NCBI GenBank assembly: GCA_029962745.1
Contig: CM057165.1
Location: 7,092,978 to 7,156,977, forward strand
DNA length: 64,000 bases
Origin: Echinometra lucunter
Lineage: Eukaryota; Echinodermata; Echinoidea; Camarodonta; Echinometridae
Direction of reading: 5' to 3'
How positions within the stretch are numbered: position 1 is the first letter of the stretch; the number at the start of each line of letters is the position of its first letter. A model generated the notes under the pieces. It worked only from the letters and a program-made list of their open reading frames with translations. It did not search any database and was not told where the DNA came from. Shown piece by piece: positions 36,101 to 48,800 of this stretch. The position numbers and the translations under genes are program-made.

Positions 36101-36599
36101 CATGTAAATGTATAACCAGATTTGTATTTTTTTTCTCTCTCTAAAGCTCTTCAGTTTTATTATATGAGTACTTTTTTTAATGTGAGAGAGTCTTTATGTT
36201 AGTAATTAATTATACTTGCTAAATATATGCAGCATGGTCTTACATTAAAGCCATACCATTTCTGCATATGGAAGGCATTTATTGATAAGTTTTATGTTAG
36301 AAATATTTTTCTGAAACATTCCCAGGTACAAGGTACAAGCCAACTCTAAGGCTGTATTTGTATGTACGATGTATGTGTGTGGGTTTGTGGGAGTGTGTGT
36401 TTGTAGTTATGCTTATATTTTTTCTTTTTATCTCATAGATGCAGAGGTTATGTGGACTTTTTTGTACTGTTTTGTTTGGTCTCTTTAAGAATGATTTGGA
36501 GAATTTTTTTTTTTTTTTCAATATTAGTTTCTGCTTTCTATTCAGTCATATGACGTGAATATATATTTCTCTCTCTACTTTCCTTTCTTTCTATATCTA

Positions 36600-36641
<42 letters not shown>

Positions 36642-39600
36642 ATTCTGTTTTCTCCCTTTCACTCTTCAGGCTTTCTACTCTTTGTTTATTCAGTTACAGT
36701 ATCTATCGATTAAATATGAATATTTGAATTTTAGTTTTCATGCATTCAGAATACAAGTAGATAGGTATTCAGCATTTATTCATATACACTGTTTAATGCA
36801 TCTATAGTTGTTAACGGAAGTTTCTTGTATTTCTTTCTTTTTTGGTCTGTTTTTGTTCAAGTTTGAACATAATCTGATGAACAAGTAGAATGTTCTGAAA
36901 GGATGAAGTCAGTGAATATATGGGAATCGACGATTGATCATTTTACAGTGAAGTACATGTAATTGGTGACAATTCTGCCACTAGTTGTTTACATACTCAT
37001 GAATTATTGATTTCCCAATATCTCCTAAATATCTTTTCACTTGGGGCTATAATTTTTCTGATTATCCATTTGTTTAACAAAAATATCCCTCAATCCTGGT
37101 CATTGATAACAATTTTATTTCTCTGCCCAGTGACCACCGAAGGTGGTGCTGGAGGCATTGTGTTTTCTTGTTTTCTGTCTGTCCGTCGCACTTTTTTGTT
37201 TACACGATATCTCAAGAACTGTTTGAGATATGCACTCAAAACTCAGTCCAAATATGTTACACCATAGGAAGGTGATCTAATTGGCTTTTACTAAACACTC
37301 GGGTCGCGTTGCGCTGGAAAACACTCGGCTCGCGGCTCGCTGGGTATGGGTTATTCGGCCCAAAACTACAGTCAGTGTACAGTAAAACCAAAGCCCTCAT
37401 AGCTACGCCCACAAGCATATTCTGGTAAACTGATCCTCCCGCCCTCTGCCTATGCACGTAGTGTTTGTAACGAAACAAAGTCAATGCCCGGGCGAAGTGA
37501 ATATAGCAGGCTTAATGAGAGATCATAATTATAAATCCTGTCTGTTTATTCATATTGGTGGAAGGTTTTTGTTGCAAAATCATCTGTTGCATTTCATTTT
37601 GTAACGAAATGGTTCACTGTTTGTGAATCCTATAAAGAAATAAAGTGTAGAGTACTTTTGACTCTAAACTGTGCACTTTGTACCAAATAACTTAGTTAAC
37701 ACTTGGCGCCCCATACCCAGCGAGCCGCGACCCGAGGGTTTTCCAGGGTTATGTAGGTCAAAGGTCACAAAGGTCATATCATGAAATTTCAGGGGTTAGT
37801 CTCGTTCACATGCCATCTCAAACAATTTTAGATTTGAACTTCAAACGTGGAGCTACATGTCGTGTGCATCACCATAGGAAGATGATCTGATTAGAATTTA
37901 GGGTACATATGTCAAAGGTCACAGGGGTCAACATGCATGAAATTAAAGACATGTTTGTTTTTGTTATTAAGCACTATATTTCAACTACACTGCATTTGTG
38001 TGTTTGACTCAGAGGAGACAAAGTGATTAGGTTTTTGGGATGTAATGTATCAATTAACATGTAATTGTAGGTTTTAATCTCGTCATCACGGTAATTCAAA
38101 AACAGTTTGAGCCGTAAATTTAACTGAATATAGGCTTAGCCAAGAGATGCGGACTGTTACATTCATCTTTTGTAGTATGAAACATTTAGCCAATTTGTGT
38201 CTTTGGACATATTTTGAAGTCATCCAAGTGTCATAAGGATATTAAATTTGCTTTAATCAATTTGAAATTTACAATAGTGAGTTTAATGTGGAACAAATCT
38301 TCTTTTAGTGTTTTATATCAGATCTCTTTCTTTGATCATATGAGTGCAGTGATGCCAACTGTTCCCTTTTTCAGTATTTTGTACTGCTGGTTTCAAGGAA
38401 ATTACTGCTTTTCTGAACTTAAGTTACTGTACAGTTGTATGCCTGTAAAGTATTATTTACTCTTTTTCCACTCACAATACTTCTTTTCAGACATAAAAAT
38501 ATTTCATAACTTGATAAAAGGTTGTCATCTGTGTGAGAGGTTTCCTTCGAGTTTGATACTGCTGCTGCATAAGTACAGTACATGTTGATTTACCCATTGA
38601 AAAACCTGCAATAGTGCACTATTCTAAATATGTAATGATATGCTGAGGAGTTCATTTTGCAAATATACAAGAGTGAGTACAAGGTCTTTTAAACATGCAT
38701 ATAGGAAAGTACCGGGTGTGATTCAAAGCCAGCTAAGTAGTGGCAATCGTTAAGGAAATAGACAAGTTGATGGTATGTTTCCTGGAATATGATATTGTAG
38801 CCTACAGATATCATATGTCACCATATGAATTTTAAGATATGAGCTGTGGATAAGTGGACCTTCAATATGATGCAAAGCTGTTGATCAGTTATTTGTTCTT
38901 GTAGATTAAACAACACACTATCTTTTAATTTGTTATTCATGCAGGGAGAAGTGGTGACCAAACCAAGTGAGGAGCCTCCAACGGTGACCAAGTCTGGTAA
39001 ACCTGACAAGACTGCAACTGCTGAATCAGTTGAAGCCACCAAGACGGCAGCTCCTGTGGAAGCTGAGAAGGGTCAAGGAGATGGTGGTCGTGATAAGAAA
39101 GCCCCTGCCCCTCTTCTGAAGCCATCTGACGACAAGGCTAGTGACAGCGACAGTGAGCAGAGCCAGAGACGAAGGTCAGCTAGAAAGGGTTTAACAAAGG
39201 TAGCTGGTGATGTTGGAAAGAGTGGAGATGAAGGTGGAGAGCAACAAGGAGAAGTGCAAGATGGCATGGGAAAGAAAGTAGGATCTCCAGAGGAAACTCC
39301 AGTAATGGTGAGAGACTCAAAAGAAGTGGAGGATGACTCAGAAAAGCGAATGGAGGTTACAGAGGCTCCAGCTGGTCCAGTGCAGCTAAGCACACTGTCA
39401 CTTGGTGTTGAGATCAAGGGCACAACAGGCAAGGTTGCAGAAGCTCCACAATTACCTCTTCACAGCCCAGGAAGAATCATGAAAGCTAGGAAATCATTCC
39501 CATCAAAGAAAGCTAGAGGAATGAGTGCTGCCGATGATCCTGATGATGATGACGATGAAGACAGCATAGAGGAGTATGTTGAACTCACTCCTGAAGTGTC

Positions 39601-42600
39601 TGACCAAGCAGAGAGTGAAGATGCCTTTGAAATGGATCCTCAGGGCTTAGACACTCCAGATAGGAATGCCACAAGTGTAACCACATTGGATGAAAGAAAT
39701 ACCCTCAGTGAACCGGAAGGTAGTGTGGGCTCGGAGAGCAGTTCTTCAGTGCCTTCCTCAAATTCAGGTAAATCTGCCAAAAAAGTAGTGCCTGTGGACA
39801 AATCAGATGGTAAAAATCTGCCAATGCCAGAGCTAGAAATGTGAAAGCGCAATCAGAAAGGGTGATCCAACTGCATGTCGGTGGAGAGGAGGCCATGGAC
39901 TTGGGTGCCTCCAATCGAAGAACCCTTATGGACACATCAGCAGTAGATATTGACCCAGTTTCTGCAGGAGCTTCCCAGACCAAAGCCAGAGCTTCCGTCA
40001 AATCCAGCGGCTCTCCCGTTAAAGTCCGTGGACACATCCATGAGCAGACTGATCAAGAACCGCTGCAAAACCAATCTGCTAGTGAACCGGTTGTAGGTAC
40101 TGTGGCAGAGTCGCAGCTTCCACTATCAGGCACATCCACTCCGGTGGCAGATTTTCCTGTGGGAAATGCAGGGTCAATGATCCCAGATAGGACAGCATTT
40201 GCCAAAGGAATTTCAGGAAAGAGGAGTACGAGGCTACGCAAGCCAACCCACTTTGGACAGCACTCTAGGAGGAAAAGGCAAAAGAATATTTCAGATTCTG
40301 GTAAGCATTTGATGTATTTGTTGCTGTACTTAGTTTCTTGATTTTTTTTCCTTTGTAGTATATACATTAATACTTGTGAGATGGTGAAAAACGTTTACCA
40401 TTATCCACATGTGATGCCCTGTGGAAATGTGTGTGACAGATAAACAAGAAACAACCATTGAGCAAAGTGTCTTCAAGAAGATGAGCAATTATGTCTGGTT
40501 AGGCCTTTGTTCGATATGAAAATATTGTGTATTCTTCATAGATACATAAATTGATGTTTTGTTAAACTTATTGGTATGATGTTTGCACATGTAACTGTGT
40601 TAAAGTTATTTATGCACAATTCAGTAGCTGCAGATAGAAAAAAGGAAAATAACAAAGACAGAAATGAAACTTAGCCTTAGTGAATGAGTCACAAACATGC
40701 AATTGTTTTCACATTGTCCCCAGTGATTCGGTCAGAGACCAGTATGGTTGATATCATGAAGTCAAAGAAATCTGCAACTTGTTCCCACATTTGATTTGGT
40801 TGTATTTATTCCTGCATAGTTTCTGTCAATGTCCTGAATAAATCTTGTTCTTGTAGATTCTACAGATCATCAGTCGGAGAGTAGTACCGACGCAGGTAGG
40901 AGTAAGAAGGTGCGTCGTTCCGATGGTGTGGCAACTGGAGCTGAGCATAGCTATGCCAGAAGAGGTGATTTCATGAATTTATAGAAGGAACGTTATTCCC
41001 CTTCCCCCTGTACATACATTAACAGTGACCACTTATTTGTAAATATTTCTGGGACTTTCTTTTCCCCTTGCCTTATGGCTTGTTCACATATGAAGCAACA
41101 AAGGGTCATGGTAAACCCCCATATATGTTTTTTTTTTTTTTGTTTTGTTTTGTTTTTTTGTTTTGTTTTTTTTTGTAAATGAATGGGATAAAAAACACAC
41201 AAAAAAGTGGTGAGGCAAAAAGCATTTTTTTTTTTGCCTCCTGGCGGAAAAAGGTGTGTACCAATTAAATTCTTATAAATTAAGCGCAAAGTATTACATC
41301 AAAGAGTTTGCGCAACTTGTGGGGAAAATCTTTTATTTTTAGCATGAACTATTATTGATGCTTTAATGCATATCCCATTGTCATAAATGGGGTGCTGAAA
41401 CCAAACTTGGGGTTTTCTGTGGGGGCTTACTGCTGGATATCAGATTGAACCTATATAGATATCCAGTGTATTAAAAAAAAAAATACAATTCATTTATATT
41501 TGATCTTTACAAAGAGTTGCATCATACCTTGAAATAGATGCACTTGGAAGACAGGCATAACCATTGAAAATGTTGCCAGATTTGATGATTCATCATTAAT
41601 CTGCTTTTAAACACTATAAGAATTGCAATGATATAAGCTTTAGCTGTTTCTGGAGTAAGAGTTATTTTGTGCATTATTTTCTAAGTGAAAGGTGTTTGGT
41701 ACTGCACAATTGGAAAATAGCATTGAACACGGACATACTAAGTGCAAACTAATGTAACCAAGGTTCATGTTGATTAAAAGCGTATCTACTGCAGACTTGA
41801 CACATACATTAAATTTGTTCGTGTAAATAAATGACACAGATATGGAAATTCATACATATATTAGACCTCAATATAGACCTCATCTGTTGTGTTGCAGATA
41901 AGCAAGGTCCTGTTGCTCTTACCCTCCCAGATGCTGCAGATAATCCCAAACGTGGGGTAAGTTACTTTTTGTGCATGTGTCTAATGGTGGTTTCTCATTC
42001 TGGTTTTTAGAGTCTGAGGACATCGTTGCTGTTGAAATGTCTCGCTGACCATTTAGATTGTACATTTTGATTTTAGTGCAATGGGTTCTTTACATGAAAA
42101 AGATAGTGACTGTCCTCTACATGGGACCTTCATTTAACATCCTATCCAAGGGACAGGGTGTTTTCCACTGAAACAAAGCCTGCGTCTATGAAATGGGAGG
42201 GGCACGTCAACACTCAAGTCAGGCATCGGTTATCCACCCGTTGCGGACTCAAACCCGTAATCTTTGGTTTGTAAGGCAGACGCTTTACCACCTGAGCCAA
42301 CTCGGCTCCTCAAAATCTCAAGACCAAGATAGAAAAATGCACCTGTGTCAAATCTTATACATTATTAAGATAGAATGTTCATTTGAGAACAGCTATTGCT
42401 TGTTGATTTGAAATCCCATTAAGTAGTAAGATTAACTTTGTGATAATTTGTTCCACTACATATTCTCATTTTGTGTCTTGCTTGCTAGTTGGAACCTCCC
42501 CTGTGTTGCTGCAAGATGGAACAGGAGAGACCAGCCACTGTGGTAGCCACAACCTGTGAGGCTCTAGAAGTTGTCAAAGGAAATGTAAGCCCAAAAATGC

Positions 42601-45600
42601 TCAAAGTATCCAGGATTGATCTTGAAAGCATATATGTTCTTCCTTCGTGGCAAAATATGTGTATAGGGGGAAAAATAGAAATTGAGGCTCTAGATGTAAA
42701 GGCCAGCATGAAGTTCAATCAGAAATTGCTCATTTTCCTGGGTACATCAGCTGTCTGACTGCTCTTCTGTGATGGAAAATTTGCCCCCCCCCAAAAAAAA
42801 AAAAAGAATGAAAGAATGACTAAATAAATGAATAAGTAATTAAATAAATAAATATATAAATAAATAAATGAATGAATGAATGAATGAATAAATGAACAAA
42901 TGAGTATATAATTAATAATTTAATAAACAAGTAAAATAGAATAAATAAAAATGAAAATTGAGTGGTTCTTTAATCTGGTGAGAGAGAAATTATTGTACAG
43001 AAATGCTCTTGTTTGCTGCAGAATTTCAATTTACCATGCTTATGTTTGACTATCATACCATGCTTATCTCTATTTACTTTCTATAGATTGCTGTCTGTGG
43101 AAACAAGGTAGAGTCTATGACAGTGTTAAGACCATCAACTAGAATCCCATACCGAGCGCTCTGCCCTGATCATAGGTATGTTTATTTCAGTGAAAATGTT
43201 TCATGAAATACTCTTTTCTGATTATAGAATCAAATATATTAATATAGAATCTTAGAAAGCTTACGTTGAACTATCCTGGAATGTAAATTGGTGATAACTG
43301 TCAAGGGATTTTTTTTTTTTCTTCAGAAAATGCATTTTGTTGAAAATTCACAAAGAATGACAATGAAATCAAGCTAGTAATGTTTGCCCATGGTCTTTTG
43401 AACAACTCGACATCACACACTGAGTCATTCTTTTAAGTATATTTTCATTAAATTTTTGAAGGTTATTCATATTTTGCTTGTTGAGTGGCCTATCTGCTGC
43501 AAAATGAAGGATGCAGAATTGATTTAAAGCAAGTTCCTCTTGCATTTGAATTCATTTACTAGCACTAAATGTTGGCTTGAAGATGAGCATGTGGTCTTTC
43601 AAGTGGATTGTGATGTCAGCGCAGTGTTTCTGTCGTAGGGACACTTTAAGTTCCTATTGCTGAATGAGTAGTGGCTTGGCACTGATTCTTGAGGGAGGGG
43701 GAATGTTTTTTTTAATGCCATGTAGATATTTGTTTTGGTAACATAGCCAAGATTGGACTGTTAAAAGAATTAATGCATTGAAGCATCACACAATTAATTT
43801 TGCACCGAGACAGCGTTATGTGGCCAGACTGATGATTAGTTTATACTAGACATAGTTTGGAAAATCTTTTGTCAAGACTTTCCTATTTCACTTAAAGTTT
43901 TGTAGATTTTCAACAAGTTTTATAGATTCATTCTAACTGAGATGTTTGAAAGTCAATATATAAGATGGCATACAGTACTGGACTTTCTCGAATTTACAGA
44001 TCAGTCCACTTCCTTACATTACTGAGGTTGTTGTGGCGGCAAAAAATTCTTACTGCAAAAAGTGGCCATTGATAGAAGGACTTGCAAGGTTTTGATTTTT
44101 GATTGACATTAATCAAATTATGTGTTTCTGTCGAGTAGAAAGACTTTTCTGTAGAGCTAAGGGGTTTCCATGAAAATTTGGGCCTTTCTTTTTTTTGCCA
44201 GTTATGGATGTAATTTTCTTTTAATTTGACAGAGGGAAGATGCTCGGACACAAATGCTGCCCAGGATGTGGATGTTTCTGTTCAACGGTAAATTCTTATA
44301 CATGGTTAATGGAGTTCATCACAGAATACACGTTGCGGCCCAAATTCACGTAAAAACGTTTATTTTAAACCGTGGTATTAAAGGAGAATGCAATCCAGGC
44401 ATCAGTGTGCCCTTAGTGAATAAAGATGACCAAGAAGAGTAAACAATGGAAGTTTGAGTAAAATTGGACAATCTGTTCAAGAGTTTTGAAGTTTGAAAAT
44501 TTCAGTAAATCCCTTTTATGGGGATCCTTGAGTTGGCAACTTTGCCAGCATCTGTGATGTCATCGTGGACAACTCTTAATTCATTTTGTACATAATTTTT
44601 CAAAAAATTGATATGTATGAAATTTCAAGTTAGGAATCAACATAATTCTTCCCCAAATGCTTGCAGAATTAATATAGCCATGTCTTACTCAAACAATAAA
44701 TCAAATGAATTTTTATTTTTCTTGAAAATAAAATTTTAAATTCTGTGTACAAAATTAATGGAGAGTTGTCCACGATGACATCACAGATGCTGGCAAAGTT
44801 GCCAATTCAAGGATCCCCATAATAGGGATTTACTTAAACTTTCAAAGTTCATAACTCTTGAACAGATTGTCCGAATTTCCTCAAACTTTGACTGTTTACT
44901 CTTCTTGTTCTTAATCATTCACTGGAAGCACACTGATGTCTGGGTTGCATTCTCCTTTACTCTCCGGAAGCATACTGTTAGCCCTCTTGTTCAATGGGTG
45001 GACAGTAATTAGGTAAACCGTATTATTTATGTATAAATGATTGGTATGTGAGGCAGCCAAAAAAACAAAAGAAAACGAAACAAGACCAGAAGCATCATGT
45101 TTTGCCTTGGCAGGATGAATGTGCACTGTTATTGGTGCACCTCGATATCATGAAGGGGTTGGGTAAAACACAGGTTTTCCGCGGGGGTTGCCGCTGGATA
45201 CCCGAATTAGCTTAACCCATTCGTGACAGAGAGTCCGCATTATGTGGTTTGGCCTAATAACTTTTGATGCAGAGCCCTAAATATCTTACCAAATACATGA
45301 GCAGAAAGAGCAAAAAATTCTACACATACTGTGCCCATTTTCATTGTGTCAATATATGTTGTTTGATGCTGATATTTTTTTAAAGGAAAATAAGCATCAA
45401 AATCCTGAAATTGGCAATGTGATGAAAATGTTAGAATTACTGTTTTTCCCTGCAAATTGGCAACTTTATGACTTCTCATACATTCTGTCAATTTATATTT
45501 ATTTCAGATTCATGATGTAGCAATGAAAGGAAAATGTTGGTGTTACCAATTTGAAGAATAAAAGCTGATCAAATTAGGCTTTAAATAATTCCTGTCATGA

Positions 45601-45838
45601 ATGGGTTAACCATGAAGTAAAGCTCAGGGTAAATGTGAGATGACATTTTTGATGTGTTCAGGGTTTCACTTTGGCCACTTAATTGTTTTATTCCCGTAAG
45701 GATAATGGAGGGTCTACTAGACTCCCCCAGGCAATAACATATGGTTAAATGATACACTAGCATAGATTACATGACAGACAATCAATGCCTATTTTTGTCA
45801 GGTATAAGTTTTCTTAGTTTTTAGACTTTAAAAGATGG

Positions 45839-45898
<60 letters not shown>

Positions 45899-48800
45899 AT
45901 TGTCTTGGGTTGTTTTAAGTTGATGGGTGTAGTTTATTAACCTGTTGACTTACTGAATTCTGTAATTCCCATAGGGTTAATGCAGGGACAACCCGGTTCT
46001 GGTAGGCAACAGGTTAAGTGTTTGTGATGCTTCTTCTTCTTTGTACATGTAGCTAATGGTGTAAATATTTGTCTGTTTTAATTGTCTCTTTTTTTTTAGG
46101 GTACAGTCATGTCCTGTACAATGGAAAAGATCCACCACACATTCCACAAGGAGTGCATTCGAGAGATCGAAGGCACCCTATACTGCCCTCACTGTGGGGA
46201 CGATGCGACCTTCGCCAAGGAGGTCAAGCTCCCCACGACCCCCGAGCTGGAGAAGATGAAAATCCTGCCTGGGTCAGTCCTTCTCAGTTACGGACAGATC
46301 AAGCTGCCGAGGGCGCTACTCGAGACCCTGACAGGTATCTCAGGGTCGGTGCTGAGCAACACGTCAAAGGACGGTGATAGGAGTGGAGAAACAGAGGCTG
46401 GTGGGAATAAAGAGAAAACCAAGTATGATGACAACATAACTGACATTTTGAAAATCATGAAATTTCTTCTTGGTACATATGCCTAATTCTTATGATTATA
46501 CACACTTCTAGTATACTTCTGTTGGCATGATTATAGTGCAGTAAATATCTCACATTAAGATCTTTATGAAGATTATGTTTTACCTTCTTTAAGTTGCATA
46601 TAAAAGAAGCAGGTTCCCTATTACTTTTCAGACAAGCCAGAAATTATTGGAAATAATGCTGTAGGCCACTGAGTATTACATACGAAAGCAACATGACCCA
46701 TATGAAGGTTAATACGATGATACCATATGATGATTCAGTATTTTGTGATGGAATATTTTCCAAATTATTCTTCTGGCTTAACCTGTTGGCTACTGAATCA
46801 TTTCATTCTCATAGAGTTAAAGGCTAAGTCCACCCTAGAAATTTCACTGTTTTAATAAAAGGAGATTAATTTGAACAGCATTTAAAAAAAGAAATGAGCA
46901 AAATCGGTCAAAGAATAAGAAAATTACACTCATTTACATTTTCTAGTTAACTACTCTCGGCTCTGCAAATTGGCAACACTGATGACATCATATGCGAGCA
47001 GGTCTCCATTCACTTTGTACATAAAATTTCACATTTTTCAATTTTCCTGGAAGTTACACATTTTCTAACCCCCATAGTCAATGTATGTTCAGAAGAATTG
47101 CTTTTTACATAACATACTTTGACTATGGGGTAAGAAAATGTATAACTTCCAAGAAAATTGAGAAAATGTAAAATTTCATGTACAAAGTGAATGGAGACCT
47201 GCTCGCATATGATGTCATCAGTGTTGCCAATTTGCAGAGCCGAGAGTAATTTACTAGAAAATGTAAATGAGTGTAATTTTCTTATTCTCTGACCGAATTT
47301 GCTCATTTCTTTTTTAAAATGCTGTTCAAATTTATCTCCTTTTATTGAAATAGTGAAACTTCTAGGGTGGACTTTCCCTTTAATGCAATCGTGACAGAGG
47401 TCCACATTTTGTGGTTTGGTTTAATATCTTTTGATGCAAAGCCCTGAAAATCATACCAAATACATGAGCAGAAAGAGCAAAAAATTCTACACAAACTTAC
47501 CCATTTTGGTTGTGTTAATATTCATTGTTTGACACTGAAAATTTTTCAAAGGAAAATAAGCATTAAAATCCTTAAATTGGCAATGTGATAGAAAGTTTAA
47601 AATCACCGTTTTCCGCTGCATATTGGCCACTTTTAGACTTTTCGTCATAATTTCTGTCAATTTATATTCATTTACGATACATGTCGTTTTATAAATAAAA
47701 TGTAGCAATAAAATAAAAATGTTGGTGTTGCCAATTTGAAGAATAAAAGCTGATCAAATTAGGCTTTAAATAATTCCTGTCACGAATGGGTTAATGCAGT
47801 GCTATCCAGTTCCAGCAGGCAGTAGGTTAATGTTTTTGATTGCCTGCCTCAAATTGTCCCAATGGCTGCATGGGGGCACATCGCCAAGTACAGGCCAACT
47901 TCGTTATAACAAACTCCTCTGGACCAAGGAAGTTACCTCTTTATATCAAAACCTTGCTATATCAGCATAAATATAAAATGAAAAAAACTTGTTATATCAG
48001 GGCTAAAAACAACAATAAAATAAAAAGAGGTAGGACCAGCAAAAATTACTTTGTTGTAACCAGACGAGGTTCCACTGTATAAGGAAAAGAAGACCTGGGC
48101 CCCGTAACACAAAGCTTAGCAACTGATCGTACAATTGATCTTTGCGATTGATTGCATTGACCACTATGTGCAATCAATCGCAAAAGTTTATCGTACGATC
48201 AATTGCTAAGCTTTGTGTTACGGGGCCCTGAGCTTTTAAGGCAAATTCAGTGCAATGTTGCCACTTCACTGTCGTTTATAAGATCTCTCATGATGCTTCA
48301 TGTCATGTTGTGTTTTCTGAAGAGCAAGGATCTCATCAAATAAGAAGTCCAAAGGGGAAGCCACGCAGAATGGTGTTGAGGAACCAACTCAGGAAACAAC
48401 CAAGAAATACACTCTCAAAAACGGCATTGTTATTGCAACAGGTAAAGATTATCATTTTTTTTTCTTTTTAAAGTTTTTTTTTTAGTTTAGAAAGACACCA
48501 AGAAGTGATTTATTTTTGTCTCCTGGTTTTAATAGATAAATGAATATTATGACTATGCAGGGCAAAATGGTAATTCATCATAGTTCAATTTATTATGTCA
48601 TATAGAAGACCAGTTATTTTACTCTTGATTTATGCATTTTAATTGATCTCTCTCTCTCTCTCTCTCTCTTTCATTATGTTCACAGCATCTCTGCCAGCTG
48701 GTCCCTCAAAGGATACACTTGAGAAAGCCTTAGAATTCTTAGACCCTGTCAAGTAAGTTTGTCAATTTTTATGTCTCATTTAGGGTAACAGAGAAGTTGT

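Larger units (their letters stand above)
23288..38944 (+). other. EHMT intron 1 (15.7 kb)
   Basis: Donor AAG|GTGAGG, acceptor TTATTCATGCAG|GGAGAA. It holds the repeats listed below and one N gap. I see no internal exon that keeps frame between exon 1 and exon 2. Parts not named below (for example 23700-24060, 24150-25370, 25800-26760, 27700-28900, 29830-30590, 31770-33350, 33770-37120, 37950-38940) contain no gene, RNA or repeat that I can support beyond short microsatellites. Confidence 0.55.
46778..47830. mobile_element. Composite of three nested TTAA-bounded elements
   Basis: The outer element has the same ends as 45937-46017 (left arm 46778-46820, right arm 47791-47830). At its central TTAA sit two further elements side by side: 46817-47383 with TTAAAGG...CCTTTAA ends and 47380-47794 ending GAATGGGTTAA. 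Adjacent elements share their TTAA boundaries. No transposase frame in any layer. Confidence 0.78.

Noticed and set aside
38214..38588. 124-codon hydrophobic ORF in EHMT intron 1
   Set aside because: AT-rich Phe/Leu/Ser composition typical of intronic DNA, no domain, no splice borders that connect it in frame to EHMT.
39767..39835. Short intron as explanation of the EHMT exon 2 frame change
   Set aside because: Possible GT/AG pairs give introns of only about 63-65 bases, the 63-base one not changing frame, far shorter than other introns of this gene; a one-base deletion is simpler.
38937..40367. Minus-strand ORFs opposite EHMT exon 2
   Set aside because: Shadows of a long Ser/Glu/Lys-rich plus-strand exon.
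42239..42310. Functional tRNA-Val gene on the minus strand
   Set aside because: A and B boxes are good but acceptor strands do not pair and the sequence is embedded in a SINE body.
47010..47405. 131-codon minus-strand ORF
   Set aside because: Lies inside a fold-back element whose two arms are complementary; no protein family.
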